Assembly: GCA_007026445.1 (NCBI GenBank)
Contig: VDMD01000070.1
Location: 1-64,000 of the forward strand
Length of the DNA stretch: 64,000 bases
Direction: 5' to 3'
Source of the DNA: Schizophyllum amplum
Lineage: Eukaryota; Basidiomycota; Agaricomycetes; Agaricales; Schizophyllaceae
Part shown: positions 10,645 through 21,895 of the stretch, one piece after another
How the letters are laid out: every line of letters starts with the position of its first letter
Position numbering within the stretch: the stretch's first letter is position 1
The notes under the pieces: model-generated
Database searches by the model: none
What the model was told of the DNA's origin: nothing
Seen by the model: only the letters and a program-made list of their open reading frames with translations
Position numbers and translations under genes: made by a program

Positions 10645-12933
10645 ATGAACATGGAACATTCAGAAGAGGCAGTCTCCGGGCGGCGGACACGCTCCATAGA
10701 GGGCGCAGAGGCGCCTACGCGCATGCTGGCCGGCGATGAGGACGTCCTTACGCAGCCCGAGGGAAATTTGCTCGCAGACGGCGAGACCCCCGACGAGGCC
10801 GGATGCACGAACTTTACCGCCACCACAGACTTCGCGCGCGTTCCGTGGATAACGTACTTTCATTTCGTACATGACTTGTATCCTCGCTGATCAGTGCATC
10901 TAGAACGCGTCGCACCCCTGTTCCAACTCATTCCCCCCACGGAGACAATATCATGAACGACTCCGTCGACGGCAACGACATCGACAACGAGAAGGACGAG
11001 CTGGACGAGGCGGGGGAGGTGGGAGATCTGGGTGTTCAGGTGGAGGTGGAGATAGACGAGGAGGAGGAGGTCCAGATCCAGGTCCAGGTCCAGGTGGAAG
11101 ACGACGATGATATAGAGTTGCGCGAACGCGCGAGGCGGGCAGATGAAGAGGACATGGACCTTGTGGAGAGGGAGTTAGGCGCCATGGACGCCGTACGCAT
11201 GTTCGAAGACGACAGCCACCGCGTACCTCGCACCGGAGTGACCGTCATCGACCGGTGGTCGTTCTTGTGAGTACGCTCGCCAGTGTCGCCAGCATCGCCT
11301 GATAGCGCTTGTCAGTCGCATGCTATTCGCCGTACACAGGAATCTCAGCGCCACGTTTCCCGAGCTCGTCATGTGGGGCCAGGTGTTCCTACGTTGTGAT
11401 TACCGGTACGATGACTTGGCTTCAGCGACCTAGACCAGTGTTACTCACAGCACGTTAGCATTTGCATTTATAATCGAGCGGTAGAAGACAGCCTCCGTTG
11501 GGTCATCTGGAACCCCGACGCGCCGATACCGTGGGACTTCTACGCGTTAAGTGGAGCTGAGTGGCTGTGAGTATTTGTGGCGCTGTTCAGTAGATCGAGA
11601 ACTCACGCCGTGTATACGCAGGACCTTCGTGCACGCACATTCGCTGCCAGCTTACCTACAGGGTTGGCGGATGACTAGGGCGACGTTGGGCAACCGTGTG
11701 CCCGGGGAGACTGGCATCATGACCGGACCCAGATCTATCATGGCCGGTCCTATTGTGGTTGACTCGGTCTCCAACCTGACTCTTCGCGAACTCGCGTGGA
11801 CCACAAATGGCACGATCGTGGTGCCAGAGGCAGGGCGGTAAGCCATACTGTTCGTGATTGTGCGTGAGTGCCGAAGCTGACTTATCGTGTTCAGGATGTA
11901 CAGCTTCGACGACCTCTACCCGCGCGCAGGCCAGCCGCACCTGGTCGACTTCAATGCCGCCCGCGCCACCGCGCATGAGAGTGCTTCCCGCGCGCCCCCG
12001 TCCACGCCGACACGGATGAATTCGCCTGCGCGGCGCAGTGGCTCACCAATCTCGTCGACGGCAGTGGCGCCATCCGAGGGGTCGCGGACGTCAACATCAG
12101 ATGTAGACAACTGGAAGGTTGGTCAGCGCCTGCGACAACCGGATGGTACCTGGGGTCCCATGTGAGTAGTATGATCCTCGCGCCTTGACAAGACTTGCTC
12201 ATTTCCCTTCAGTATACGTTCTCGTCGCCGCCGTCGCCAGACAACTCGGACGCCAAGCCCAACTAGTTCCGCCATGCGCGAGTCGTACAACATGGAGGGC
12301 GAGTACGACAGTGATGGCTTATATGACCGGCAGTCAGACTCCGACGAGCGGTCAGTCGAGTCGGAGCAGTCAGTCTCGTCCTCGTCGTCGGAGTCCTTGG
12401 AGTACGCCTCCAGCGAAGACAACGCGCCGCCATCGGCCCAGCAGCACATGGTTTTGACTAGCAGCGATGACGACGCCTTGAACGGGCCCAGGGGCATGTC
12501 CCCCATGGAACTCACCGACGACGAGAGCAGCATCATCCCGACCGTCTCGAGGGCGGCGTCGAGGGCGAGGTCGGTAATCGACCTTACGGCCGACACTCCA
12601 GGGCGAGTTCGTTTGATGTCGCCAATTGTTATGGCCGACACTCCAGCAAGAGGCCGTACGCGTCGACGAGGGACGTCGACAATCACGGACGACGAGGGAC
12701 CACCATCCAATCGGCGACGCATGTCGACTATCGAGTTGTCCAGCGACGAAGAAGGCGCAAGGACGAGACGGACGCGGGCATACATCAGCAGCGATGAGGA
12801 GGGACAACAGTCTCCCCCGCAGTGGGGCGACCCTCCTCTTGACGGGGCAAGCCAGCAGTCCGCGGATTCCGATTCCGATGGCAATGGCGAGGAGATCGGG
12901 TGTTCTAAGGAGAGCGGGTCGCCTGAGGTGTGA
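10645..12933 (+). CDS. unknown KDZ-A cargo protein, acidic, seven exons (copy 1)
   Basis: Exons 10645-10853, 10895-11266, 11340-11405, 11459-11566, 11622-11837, 11895-12161 and 12213-12933 join in phase to 652 aa. I do not recognise the family. Residues about 90-125 are a Val/Gln/Glu repeat (VQVEVEIDEEEEVQIQVQ). A compact central part of about 250 residues holds WGQVFLRCDYR, WVIWNPDAPIPWDFYALSG and ELAWTTNGTIVV and looks globular. The last 290 residues are Ser/Asp/Glu-rich with Arg patches, as in chromatin-associated proteins. It sits directly upstream of the transposase on the same strand, so it could help transposition or target choice; that is inference. KDZ-C continues past the window, so its counterpart cannot be checked. 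Confidence 0.65.
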
Positions 12934-13204
12934 TTCCGCTTGAGGAAGATGGACGAGCGAGCATATACAGATAGCTGGATGTCCATAGATAGTTCCTGTA
13001 CAGAAGTGAATGCGCCCGCGTACACGTTTTGAGCGCAAATAATCTGTGCATGTGACAAGATGTGACATCGGCGACGCGACGCGCTTGAAGTGCTGCTTGT
13101 CCCTCTTACCGCTACACGCGTGACGACGTATCAACAATGATGGTTTATTTGGACTATCCGCGATCGTTCTTGGCTTCTCGCTTCGCTCTCTTCTCGTCGT
13201 CAAC

Positions 13205-16200
13205 ATGCGTCGAGGACGTCCGCGCAAAAACGATGGCGTATGGGACGACTTCGACATCACTGCGAACCCCATAGCGGCGCCGAACCTATCCTACACCATT
13301 CACGAGAGTGGCGACCGCGTCGACTGCACTGCCCACGACTTCGAAGAACCAGCTAGAAAGAAGCGCAAAATAGGCGACCTCAACGGCGCGCACGCCGGAT
13401 GGCGCCCGGTCCCTCGGATAGGCGACGATGAAGCCAGCACTGACTACGATTTCCCCTCTTGGGCGACCGACTGGGCCGCGAGCGGAGATGGCCAAGGAGA
13501 CTTTGATGCGGGATGGGACAACGAATTCTACGAGGTTGGAAGCAAAAGGTTCCGACAAGGGACGGTACGTTGTGCGCTCGTGTACATGCGGCAGGTGCTG
13601 ATGTTCGTCAGGTCGATCCCATGCAGACGTGGCTGGAGCACTGTCCACAGCAATTTATCGACGAGCTTGTATGGGGTGACGGCCTACGCGACCATCTCGA
13701 CAGTCCACGCTGTACTACCTGCAGCAAGGCGTACGTCCCTCGTACGTCTGGACCTTCGGTAATTCCTGCCGCAAGCGACGAGACACACGATCTACTATGT
13801 TGCTGGACCTGTGGGGATTTTACGGAGTGCGTCGAATGTTGCAAAAGCAGGCACCGGTCGATGCCTTTGCACATCATTGAAGTGAGCTCTTACGCATGCG
13901 TACGCGGCGTTTACTGACTCAGACACAGAGATGGAGTGGGGAATACTGGGAGAAAGTATCCCTGTCGTCGCTTGGATACATCTACCAGCTCGGCCACGGG
14001 GGCCTTCCGTGTGCCTTTCCGCAAGAGCGCGTGCGCACTATGGTCGTGCTCGACCGTGCCATACATACCGTCCGGTATCAATATTGCGGCTGCCGCCTGG
14101 TCAACGCGCCAGACCACGTCACGCAACTTCTCCGCAACCGCTGGTTCCCCGCGACAGTGATCGACCCAGAGACATGTGCGACTTTCGAAGTCCTCGACTT
14201 CTTCCGAACGAGCGCCGTGTGCGCCAATGTGAACGCGCACAACTTCATCAAGATTCTCGAGAAGCAGACGGACGCGTTGAGGCTGAATTGGGTTGCAGTA
14301 TGTAGTCTTATTCATTCGTTGAAAGTATGCTCACGAATCGACGCGCAGGACCGCGAGAAGGCGCTCTGGAGGATGGCCCGTCAGTATGCGTTCCTCATGC
14401 GTCTCAAGCGTGCCGGCCGAGCCCACGTATCAGACGGTATACAGAACACCACGCCTGGCGAGTTGGCAGTCCGCTGTTGGGCGTGTCCGCGCGAAGGGTA
14501 TAACCTACCCGATGACTGGGAGACGATGGACGAGAAGGACAAGTAAGTGGCCTTCCGTCCTGTCTTAGAACATACATTGACAATCACAGGTACCGCTTTC
14601 AGACTATCCTCGCCGTCGACGCCAACTTCCGCTTGAAGAACCGCATGCGGAAGAACGAGCGGAGCGACTGCGCGCTCGGCGACGGTCTAGGTTTCTTTGT
14701 AGAGACGGCACCCTATGAAGAGCACGTCAAGGGGTATGTGTCCGAGAAAGACGTGCGTAGATTCATTGTTCGTCTTCGCGTCTATCTAAGTTCTTATACA
14801 GATCAGTTCGTGTATCGCGTTCCAAGCTCTTGCAGAGAAGGATACAAAGTTCTCCACCGGACTTCGCGTCTCTGGTGTCGTCGGGGTGATCTGTGCACGG
14901 CACGAGCTACTGCAACCGCACGGGCTCGCTGATCTTCAAAAGGGAGAAAGGTATGGACTGACGCTACTGCTGTTCCACGCATTACTTATGACGTTACAGA
15001 TATTGCAACGTCGATTATGTATTGTGCTCGGCCATTCAAGCTATCAAGCCACCGTCTCGCGTCGTTGTCTCATATGACATCGGCTGCCAGTACTCGATCA
15101 ATTTCGACGAGCGGATGAACCACCTGCCGGAGTCCTTGCGGATCGACACGGACTCGACCGACGTCGCGTTTGGATTGCCAGTATGGCATGGGGGATCCAC
15201 GAGGAGCTTTGTCGGTCAAAATGGTCTCTGAAGCACTTATCGGGTGTTGGCAGAACCGACGGCGAGGGTATCGAACGCATCTGGGCGTTGATGAATGCAT
15301 GGGCATGGGCAACGAAAGAGATGGGTCAAGGCGCGCGTCATGGATGGTTAGACGAGAAGGGCGATAGCATCAATTTTCTCAAGAACATCCAACAAGGTAC
15401 GCGTCTATGTGTGTGGTCGGTCACTTCTGTAACTTGCTATAGGATCAACGCTTCTACGTCGCTTGGTAATCTCCACGGACGAGCGCGACATCCAGGTGAA
15501 AGCTTTCAAAGCCGTCAACGACAACGTCGAGGCCGCGGACAGGCGCGAGTGGAAGCGTACCCTACGCCAATGGGAGAAGACTCGGGAGGGCCAGTCGCCC
15601 TTCGCAATGCCGCAGTTGAGTAAGTTCCAAAGTCAGTATGAGCAGAAGGACGTGTCTAATCCCAACGATCAGGTGGCGTGTCCGAGGCAGACGTCCGTCA
15701 CCAACTCGACGCTGAGGAGATGGAGGCCGTCAAATCAGGAGAGGCCAAGGTGCACGGCATCAGCCAGACATCATTCTTGGTTGCAGGGTTGCAACTCGAA
15801 GCTGCACAGTACGTATTCGTTCCCCGCCTGGTTCTTGCTGAATAACTACTGACCGATCGTACAGACGGCGCATTCTGGCTGACCTTAAGGGTCCTGCCGT
15901 CATTCCGATGAATCTAGAGGGCATCATCAACAGCCGTCGGCGGGCGTTACTGGTGAAACTGGAGAAGTACCATGAGCTGCAAAAGCTGTACATGCCCGGG
16001 CTCGCCACGTACCTGGAGGGTCAGGCGCACTCTGCGCCACAAGCCGTAGACGCCGAGCTCGTCCCTCTGCACCTACCGTCTTCGATCCCAACCGACGTAC
16101 GGTCCACGGTATGCGCGGAGGGCCTAGCTGAGAAGGAACTCAAGCTCCGTAGCGCTCGAAGCAACGACACGATTGACGGTCTGCGCAAGAAGCTCCATGC

Positions 16201-17288
16201 GAAGCAATACCATATAGAATTCCGCAACAAGCACGTAACGGGCCAGCGGGGCTCGACGCGGCATCGAGCGTTAATCGCCACCTTGCAGGAGAAGCTCGAA
16301 TTCGACGCGACGACATACCGGGTTACACGGCAGGCTATTCTCGATTTGTCCGGGTTGACGGAGCGCGAGGACCTGCCTGAGCTGCGTGCTCGTGATTTGC
16401 AGCTGGAAGGGGAGATGGACGAGCCGGACGCCGCTGCTATGGCGCGTTATGCGGGCGTTGGGTCAACTCAACGGCCCCGCCACATTCACGTATCCACCGG
16501 GAAGCATCAAATGTCGTGGTTGTGGACCGCGAGAGGGTCCGCGGACGGGCCTAATGATGAGGAGGTCCGACAGAGTACGTCTATCATATTACCTGAGATG
16601 TTCTTCTCACTGACTTGGTCCTCCAGCAATTGGCTGCTTGTGGCTCAAGGCCCTCGCACGCAAGGCGAGGTGGACGGAGGAGGTCGAACTCCTGCGGGAG
16701 GATATGCGGCGCTGCTTGCGGAGCCTCGAGAAGGAGAGCAGCGTGTGGCGCGCACGCGCGTTGGCGCTTGACGGCCGAACTGCAGCACACAACTCCGGCA
16801 AGGCAGCGTATGCGCTCCGACAGGCCGCGCAGTGGACGCGGCTGCGGGACAACTTCCTTAGCGAGTGGAACAAGCCGTACGGGAAGACAAAGCGTATGAT
16901 CTTCGAGCAAGCCACATCTCTCATGGACGATCAAGCGCGGTATATAGCGGAGTCGCGCGCAATACTCGACCTCGACGACGACCTCGACGGCAACAATAAC
17001 GACGATCTCGACGGCGGCCTCGACAACGACCTCGGCGGCAACAATGACCGCGACAACAACGGTGACCTCGAGGGCGACAACAGCGGCGACAACGAGAACG
17101 ACATCGCCATTGAGATAGACAGCAACAGTGATGACGGCTATGTCCACATCGACGGAGACGCAACGAGCGGGACCGAGGAAAGCCCTGAGGAGGAGCAGCT
17201 ACAGGCGGAGATAATGGCCGCCGTCGAGAACGAGGAAGGCGTACCGCGCGGAAGACTGCGGTCCCAGTCGCGCAGATCGCGTGCGTGA
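13205..17288 (+). pseudogene. KDZ transposase, CxC2 type, frameshifted (copy 1)
   Basis: Eleven exons (13205-13564, 13612-13881, 13929-14297, 14349-14542, 14590-14752, 14802-14950, 15000-15396, 15443-15619, 15673-15808, 15865-16574, 16627-17288). The cysteine cluster (residues about 154-201, LLCCWTCGDFTECVECC), QLGHGG and YCGC, the Asp motif ILAVDANFRL (D408), SYDIGC (D528) and GRTDGEGIERIW (E594) are hallmarks of CxC2-associated KDZ transposases, which have an RNase H fold. At 15190-15194 there are five G where copy 2 has six, which shifts the frame after VWHGG and stops soon afterwards. A homopolymer sequencing error is possible. The C-terminus is an Asp/Asn-rich acidic tail. Confidence 0.85.
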
Positions 17289-17577
17289 AGGAGGATGGCG
17301 CAAGGAGGCGGCGGAGGTCTGCCGCGTATGGCGGGGGCGATCGGACGGAGCAGAAGAGGTGCGCGCGGGAGCGACAGCAGGGACGTACCGGTAGTGGGGG
17401 AGATTGCGGCGCGAGGGCAGGTTGCGCTTGGAAGGTGCGGGCCGCGACGGGAGCGGCGACGCAGACAGCGAGAGCAAGACGTGCAAGGACGACACGCGAT
17501 GGACACAACGGGAAGGGTGGGGTTTCGTGAACGGCGAGGCTGCCGCTCGCGCCTCCCGCGTGGCCAGCCAATATACC
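17289..17577. other. KDZ-A right subterminal region, part 1
   Basis: GC-rich non-coding sequence between the transposase stop and element D. It continues after D at 21340. Copy 2 shows the uninterrupted version (28362-29207). Confidence 0.7.
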
Positions 17578-17585
17578 CGGGATGC
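17578..17585. repeat. element D target-site duplication, left
   Basis: CGGGATGC, repeated at 21332-21339. KDZ-A copy 2 carries the empty site with a single copy, which confirms the insertion. Confidence 0.85.
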
Positions 17586-17934
17586 ACCTTTTGCTGTACC
17601 GAGGTTTGTAATACACCCCGTGAATATGCGTAACCCGTATTGCAATCTGTACGTGAGCTTCACGGGCCGGCAAATGCCGTTCCGCGAGCCCGCCGCTGCC
17701 CTCCGGGGAGCCGGGCAATGCCTATATCGAGCCAGGGCGGGCTGATAAGCGTTGCGCGTGGCGCTCCCGCCGCCGCGACGCTCGCGTGCCACACTGATGC
17801 GCCGTCCATGACGTCACACCGACGCGTCACAACGTCGGGGGCGCGTCGCGCCGCCGCCGCCGCCGCCGCGCGTCGTACAGGGCTCGTAAAATATAAAATA
17901 TAAATTCTAATGTATGTAAATCTAGTATAGTACT
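17586..17934 (+). repeat. element D left terminal inverted repeat
   Basis: Matches the reverse complement of 20973-21331 with few differences, including the GCC-repeat block (about 17850-17870) and the AT-rich inner end with TAAATTCTAATGTATGTAAA. Weaker similarity continues to the AAAATTTT motif near 17990. Confidence 0.85.
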
Positions 17935-18975
17935 AAATATGAGCGGGCAGAGACGTGAGGAGCAGCGAAACTGCGCAGAAAGGGAGGGCGAAAATTTTCC
18001 TCCCGCCCTTGCTGCATCCGTGCTGTCCGTACGGGAGGGGGGAGTTCACGGCAAAGACGGAGAGTGTGAGGAGGAGTCCTATGAGACCGAGGACGTGTTG
18101 CCGCGCCAGGGAATGGGCGCGTCTGCGTTCGGCGGGGCAATCAAGGGGGGGGGGGGGGGCGCGCCTGCGAGGGAGCGACGCACTGCATGCCCACGCTGGC
18201 GGCTGCATAGTCCACAGCGGCACGCTTCAGCACAGATACGGCGCCGCGCGTGACGCCGAAGCGCGACGGCGGACTGCGCGCATCGCGCTGAGGTACGAGG
18301 TCGGTGTACGTTGCGGCTGGCCGAGCGCCGATCGCAGCGCTGCCGCCGTGAGAGCGCCTGCTCGCAGCCCCAGTCGGCCGTACCCACGCGTTAAGCACCT
18401 CATGTAGCGTGAGTAAACGACCGGGAAGGCACTGGGGCGTGACAGTGCTCGGCCGCGTTGTCATGCGCATGCGCGTTGACAACGACCTCTGCGCAGGGCG
18501 TCGTGACGCGCCATGGGCAGGTCATAGGGGAAAGGGGATGGTAGGCGTCGGGGGGAGCCGCAGGCGCCGCCGCATTACTTGTGCCAATGTCTGGTGGGAT
18601 GTGAGCGCTGCCTGCGTCTCGCGCGGGCAGCGCTCAACGTGTGTTAGTTTATGTATTAGTCTTGTAACTATTATGACGCACCTAAGGGGGCTCAGCAGAG
18701 CCCCCGCCCCCTCTTCATGTTCTCCCCGCGCGTGGGTGGCTTTGCGTTCAATCGTTGTGAGCAGAGGTGATCGCGAGAGGAGAAGAGCGACGGTGGCTGT
18801 GACACGACGATCGCGCGGAAAGCGCGACGTGGAGTCACGTCCAGCAAGGCGAACAGATGAAAGGGGGTGAGGGGAGGGGAGTCGGCATAGATCCAAGGCA
18901 AGGAATATACGTTGCTGGTGGTCGTGGTTATATCGTGTTCTTTGGGACCGCAAATCTTGTTCTTCGGGACCGCGC

Positions 18976-19008
18976 GGATGCCGGTCCGAGCGTCGGACCG
19001 GCATCCGA
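18976..19008. repeat. perfect hairpin inside element D
   Basis: Arms CGGATGCCGGTCCGA (18976-18990) and its exact reverse complement (18994-19008) around a GCG loop. Function unknown; it could be a structured site or the trace of a smaller element. Confidence 0.6.
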
Positions 19009-20345
19009 GGGCGTTCGTCGTCGCGTTCAACGGTCTCGGGAAAAGCCCGCAGTATATTTAAATACCAAGCGAGTCTACTAGGGCGTATTCGCCCATCCAA
19101 AAAGCATGATCCAAAAACCAAAGATACGAGTTTAGTTCAGCAAGAAAGGAACATATGCCACGAAATTGATCTGTTAGCTTACGAAGTGATACAGGATGTC
19201 GAGCAGGCCGTTGAGGTTCCTCAGCCCGAACAGCGCGTCAGGACTTCGGCTTTCGAGCGCAGACTCTGGCAGGGAGGCCGTCAGCATACTCTGGCCGCCT
19301 TTGGGCGTGTTTCGCGTTTGCGTTTGGCCTTCTGAAGCGCCTGCCAACATCCAGCCAACGCCCTACTAATATTCCTGGCTTCGAAGTCGTACAAGTTTAC
19401 ATCGACAATTTTGGGGTACTCCAATTTGTTTTGGAATCTTCAAAGTCATGTTATGCACTAGCGAATACGCTCTACTACGCCACTAATAGTACATAGAAGA
19501 TATATATCCGAGAGTTTCAAGCGAAACGAACGGTGGGAAGATGGTACAATAGCTAACGAGTTGAACGAGGGAGTGGATTCAAGTGGTTCTGATCGTTCTA
19601 GGGCTCGAGCGAGAGGCTCACTGTCCCAGCTCTTCGTAAGATACTGCCTTTAGAAATTCAGGGCTCAAACTTATAGATATGAGCTACATTAATCGTTTAC
19701 AATAGCTGCATAACAAGGCTTGGATGAATTGGATAAGGCCAATCAGTGGCTGACAGTGTCTGATTCTGCCGTATATCATCATTATAGCTTTGTCTGAGTT
19801 GAGATAGGTACATATAGCTCTATAAAGTAGGTATTTAGTACAGTGTGTATAGCCTAATGATGTTCTGTCTGCATGTATTGGATGCGATAACTCAGCATCG
19901 CGCACACGCGCCGTCGAACGCGCTCGTACGGACGTGTTCGTGACGTGACGTAACGCGTGCTCCTCCTCCTCAACCACCATCTCACCGCCGCAGGGTCGCT
20001 GCAAAACGCGCTGAGCGCGTGGAACATGCAGGGTACAGGCACAGGGGCCCTCGAGGTGCGCCTGCTATCTCTAAAAATACGTTAAGCTTGCTGATAAACT
20101 CATTTTTTGTTATGCAAGCCTGAGGTGGCCACACGCGTTCGCGGTTGCCTCAGAGAGCCCCCCTCCGCATCGTCCTCTACCACCTTCGCCCACAGTGAGG
20201 TAGGGGACATTGTGAGGGTGCTCTCTGAGTCGATGCGAGCGCTCGAGGCCACCCATACGGCCGCGATACCGCCAGCAGTGCCAACGCGCAGACGCATGCC
20301 ATACCCCACCCCTCCCCTTCTCTCCCTCCCCACGACGCGAGTGGC

Positions 20346-20365
20346 ATATCACCGGCAGGTGATAT
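20346..20365. repeat. short palindrome inside element D
   Basis: ATATCACC-GGCA-GGTGATAT, 8-bp perfect arms. No other context. Confidence 0.45.
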
Positions 20366-20972
20366 GTCGCTCTCCTCATACATACGATGCCTATGCCGCA
20401 GCACGCACAGGTCGTTGTTGATGTGCTCACGCACTGCAACGACGCCTGTCACTTTGGCGCCCCCCTCCCCCACCACCACCACCCAAGCATCTGAGTGCCC
20501 TCTGGGAACTCATGTGACTTGGGTATGGGCTGGTTACAGCTGAGGGCGAAGGCATGCGCGTCCGTGAACAGCAGCAGCTGTGCGGGGCGTACACGACGCG
20601 CGCAACGCGTGCGCATCTGTGGCGTTGCGCGCGTCTGTGCGCCGTGCCGTGCGGCGCGTGGCATGCGGCATGCGCATAGTGCACTGCGACGCTCAGCGCA
20701 GCCTACGCTGTGCATTGCGTGCCCGCGCGTGCGCGGCAACGACATCGCCCGTCCCCCATGACGATCGCCCCGTCGAGCGCGGACGTGCGCGTCCCCTGGC
20801 GCGGCAACGCGCTCGTCCTCTACAAGAGACCTCCCCCCACATTCCCCCACCCACGCAGTGAGCCCCAGCCCCCTACACGGACAGCGCGAGGGTGTCGAGG
20901 GCTGGCGAAAATTTTCGCTGTCCCTTTTGACGCTTTTTGCTGCTCTCCGCCCCTCCCCCCTTTACTTATATG

Positions 20973-21331
20973 GTACTATATTACATTTACATACATTAGA
21001 ATTTATATTTTCAATTTTACGAGCCCTGTACGACGCGCGGCGGCGGCGGCGGCGGCGGCGCGCGCGCGACGCGCCCCCGACGTTGTGACGCGTCGGTGTG
21101 ACGTCATGGACGGCGCATCAGTGTGGCACGCGAGCGTCGCGGCGGCGGGAGCGCCACGCGCAACGCTTATCAGCCCGCCCTGGCTCGATATAGGCATTGC
21201 CCGGCTCCCCGGAGGGCAGCAGCGGGCTCGCGGAACGGCATTTGCCGGCTCCGTGAAGCTCACGTACAGATTGCAATACGGGTTACGCATATTCACGGGA
21301 TGTATTACAAACCTTGGTACAGCACAAGCTG
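20973..21331 (-). repeat. element D right terminal inverted repeat
   Basis: Inverted counterpart of 17586-17934, with a somewhat longer GGC/GCGC repeat block (about 21040-21070). Confidence 0.85.
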
Positions 21332-21339
21332 CGGGATGC
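21332..21339. repeat. element D target-site duplication, right
   Basis: CGGGATGC, the second copy of 17578-17585. Confidence 0.85.
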
Positions 21340-21888
21340 GCACTGCAGCCAGAAAATGCAGGCGGGCGCCGTCTCTGCAACGCGACAGGACGACGCGCGG
21401 CTGGCGCAGACGGCGCCCCTGCATTCTACACAATGCGCGCTACGACGCACGGCCCGCCGGGGTCACCTACGACGCGCGCACCGCGCTTTACGGCCCAAAA
21501 GGCGTGGCGCGAACAACGCGCACACCACTCCGCGGAGATAGCGGCCGACGACGACGGCAGCAGGCCCCACGACATGCGCAACAGCGCCGCCGCCCCGCCC
21601 GGGGGCGCGACATATTTGCTCCTTTAGGACTGAACCACGTCACTATATGTTCGAGTCTCCGTTTGCTGTATTTCCCTATATAGACCATATTTTAAGTCCT
21701 GATTAACCCAATATGTCTGTGGGTATCTATTTAGAATGAGAGGGCTATCCAGCAGTAGTACAGAGTCCTGCACAGGCATATAAGGTGGGCTGGGCCCACT
21801 ACCCAGGGCCTGGTTTCAGCCAGGGACCAAGGATTTACTTTCCCTGGATAGGTCCAGGGATCTTAGGTAAATCATACAGCATGGGGTG
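21340..21888. repeat. KDZ-A right subterminal region and terminus
   Basis: Non-coding. Close to the end lie CCAGGGCCTGG (21803-21813) and CCCTGGA-n4-TCCAGGG (21842-21859), mirroring the left end, then the terminus ...CATGGGGTG at 21888. Confidence 0.7.
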
Positions 21889-21895
21889 GGAAGGA
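21889..21895. repeat. KDZ-A copy 1 target-site duplication, right
   Basis: GGAAGGA, the second copy of 2843-2849. Confidence 0.85.

Larger units (their letters stand above)
17586..21331. mobile_element. element D: 3.7-kb non-autonomous DNA transposon with long TIRs
   Basis: Absent from KDZ-A copy 2 and flanked by the 8-bp duplication CGGGATGC. The ends read ACCTTTTGCTGTACC and (reverse complement of the right end) CAGCTTGTGCTGTACC. Terminal inverted repeats are about 350 bp and highly similar. The interior (17935-20972) contains no frame that looks like a transposase or any gene; short Arg/Ala-rich frames come from base composition. An 8-bp duplication fits hAT and also KDZ/Zisupton-type elements, so the mobilising family is open. 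It inserted into copy 1 after the two KDZ-A copies arose. Confidence 0.85.
2850..21888 (+). mobile_element. KDZ-A copy 1 (19.0 kb, carrying element D)
   Basis: Ends are defined by comparison with the inverted copy at 28362-43650 and by the 7-bp duplication GGAAGGA. Without D the element is about 15.3 kb. It holds five genes: HMG-like (minus strand), a single RNase H1 N-terminal domain protein, a double-domain protein, an unknown acidic protein, and a CxC2-type KDZ transposase (all plus strand). The ends are GAGCC... and ...GGGGTG, only weakly similar in the first 24 bp but sharing internal palindromes. The transposase has a frameshift, so this copy would need a transposase supplied from elsewhere, for instance by copy 2. 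Confidence 0.9.

Noticed and set aside
12123..13058. 311-codon minus-strand open frame (and its mirror at 33439-34374)
   Set aside because: Antisense to the acidic Ser/Asp-rich last exon of the unknown cargo gene, where a Ser/Arg-rich opposite frame is expected.
16921..17718. 265-codon minus-strand frame with Arg/Cys-rich text
   Set aside because: Antisense to the Asp/Asn-rich transposase tail and then running into element D; it is interrupted differently in the mirror copy, so it is not a gene.
17935..20972. Transposase gene inside element D
   Set aside because: No frame longer than about 150 codons with believable composition, no DDE-like or BED-finger motif, and the frames are Arg/Ala-rich artefacts.
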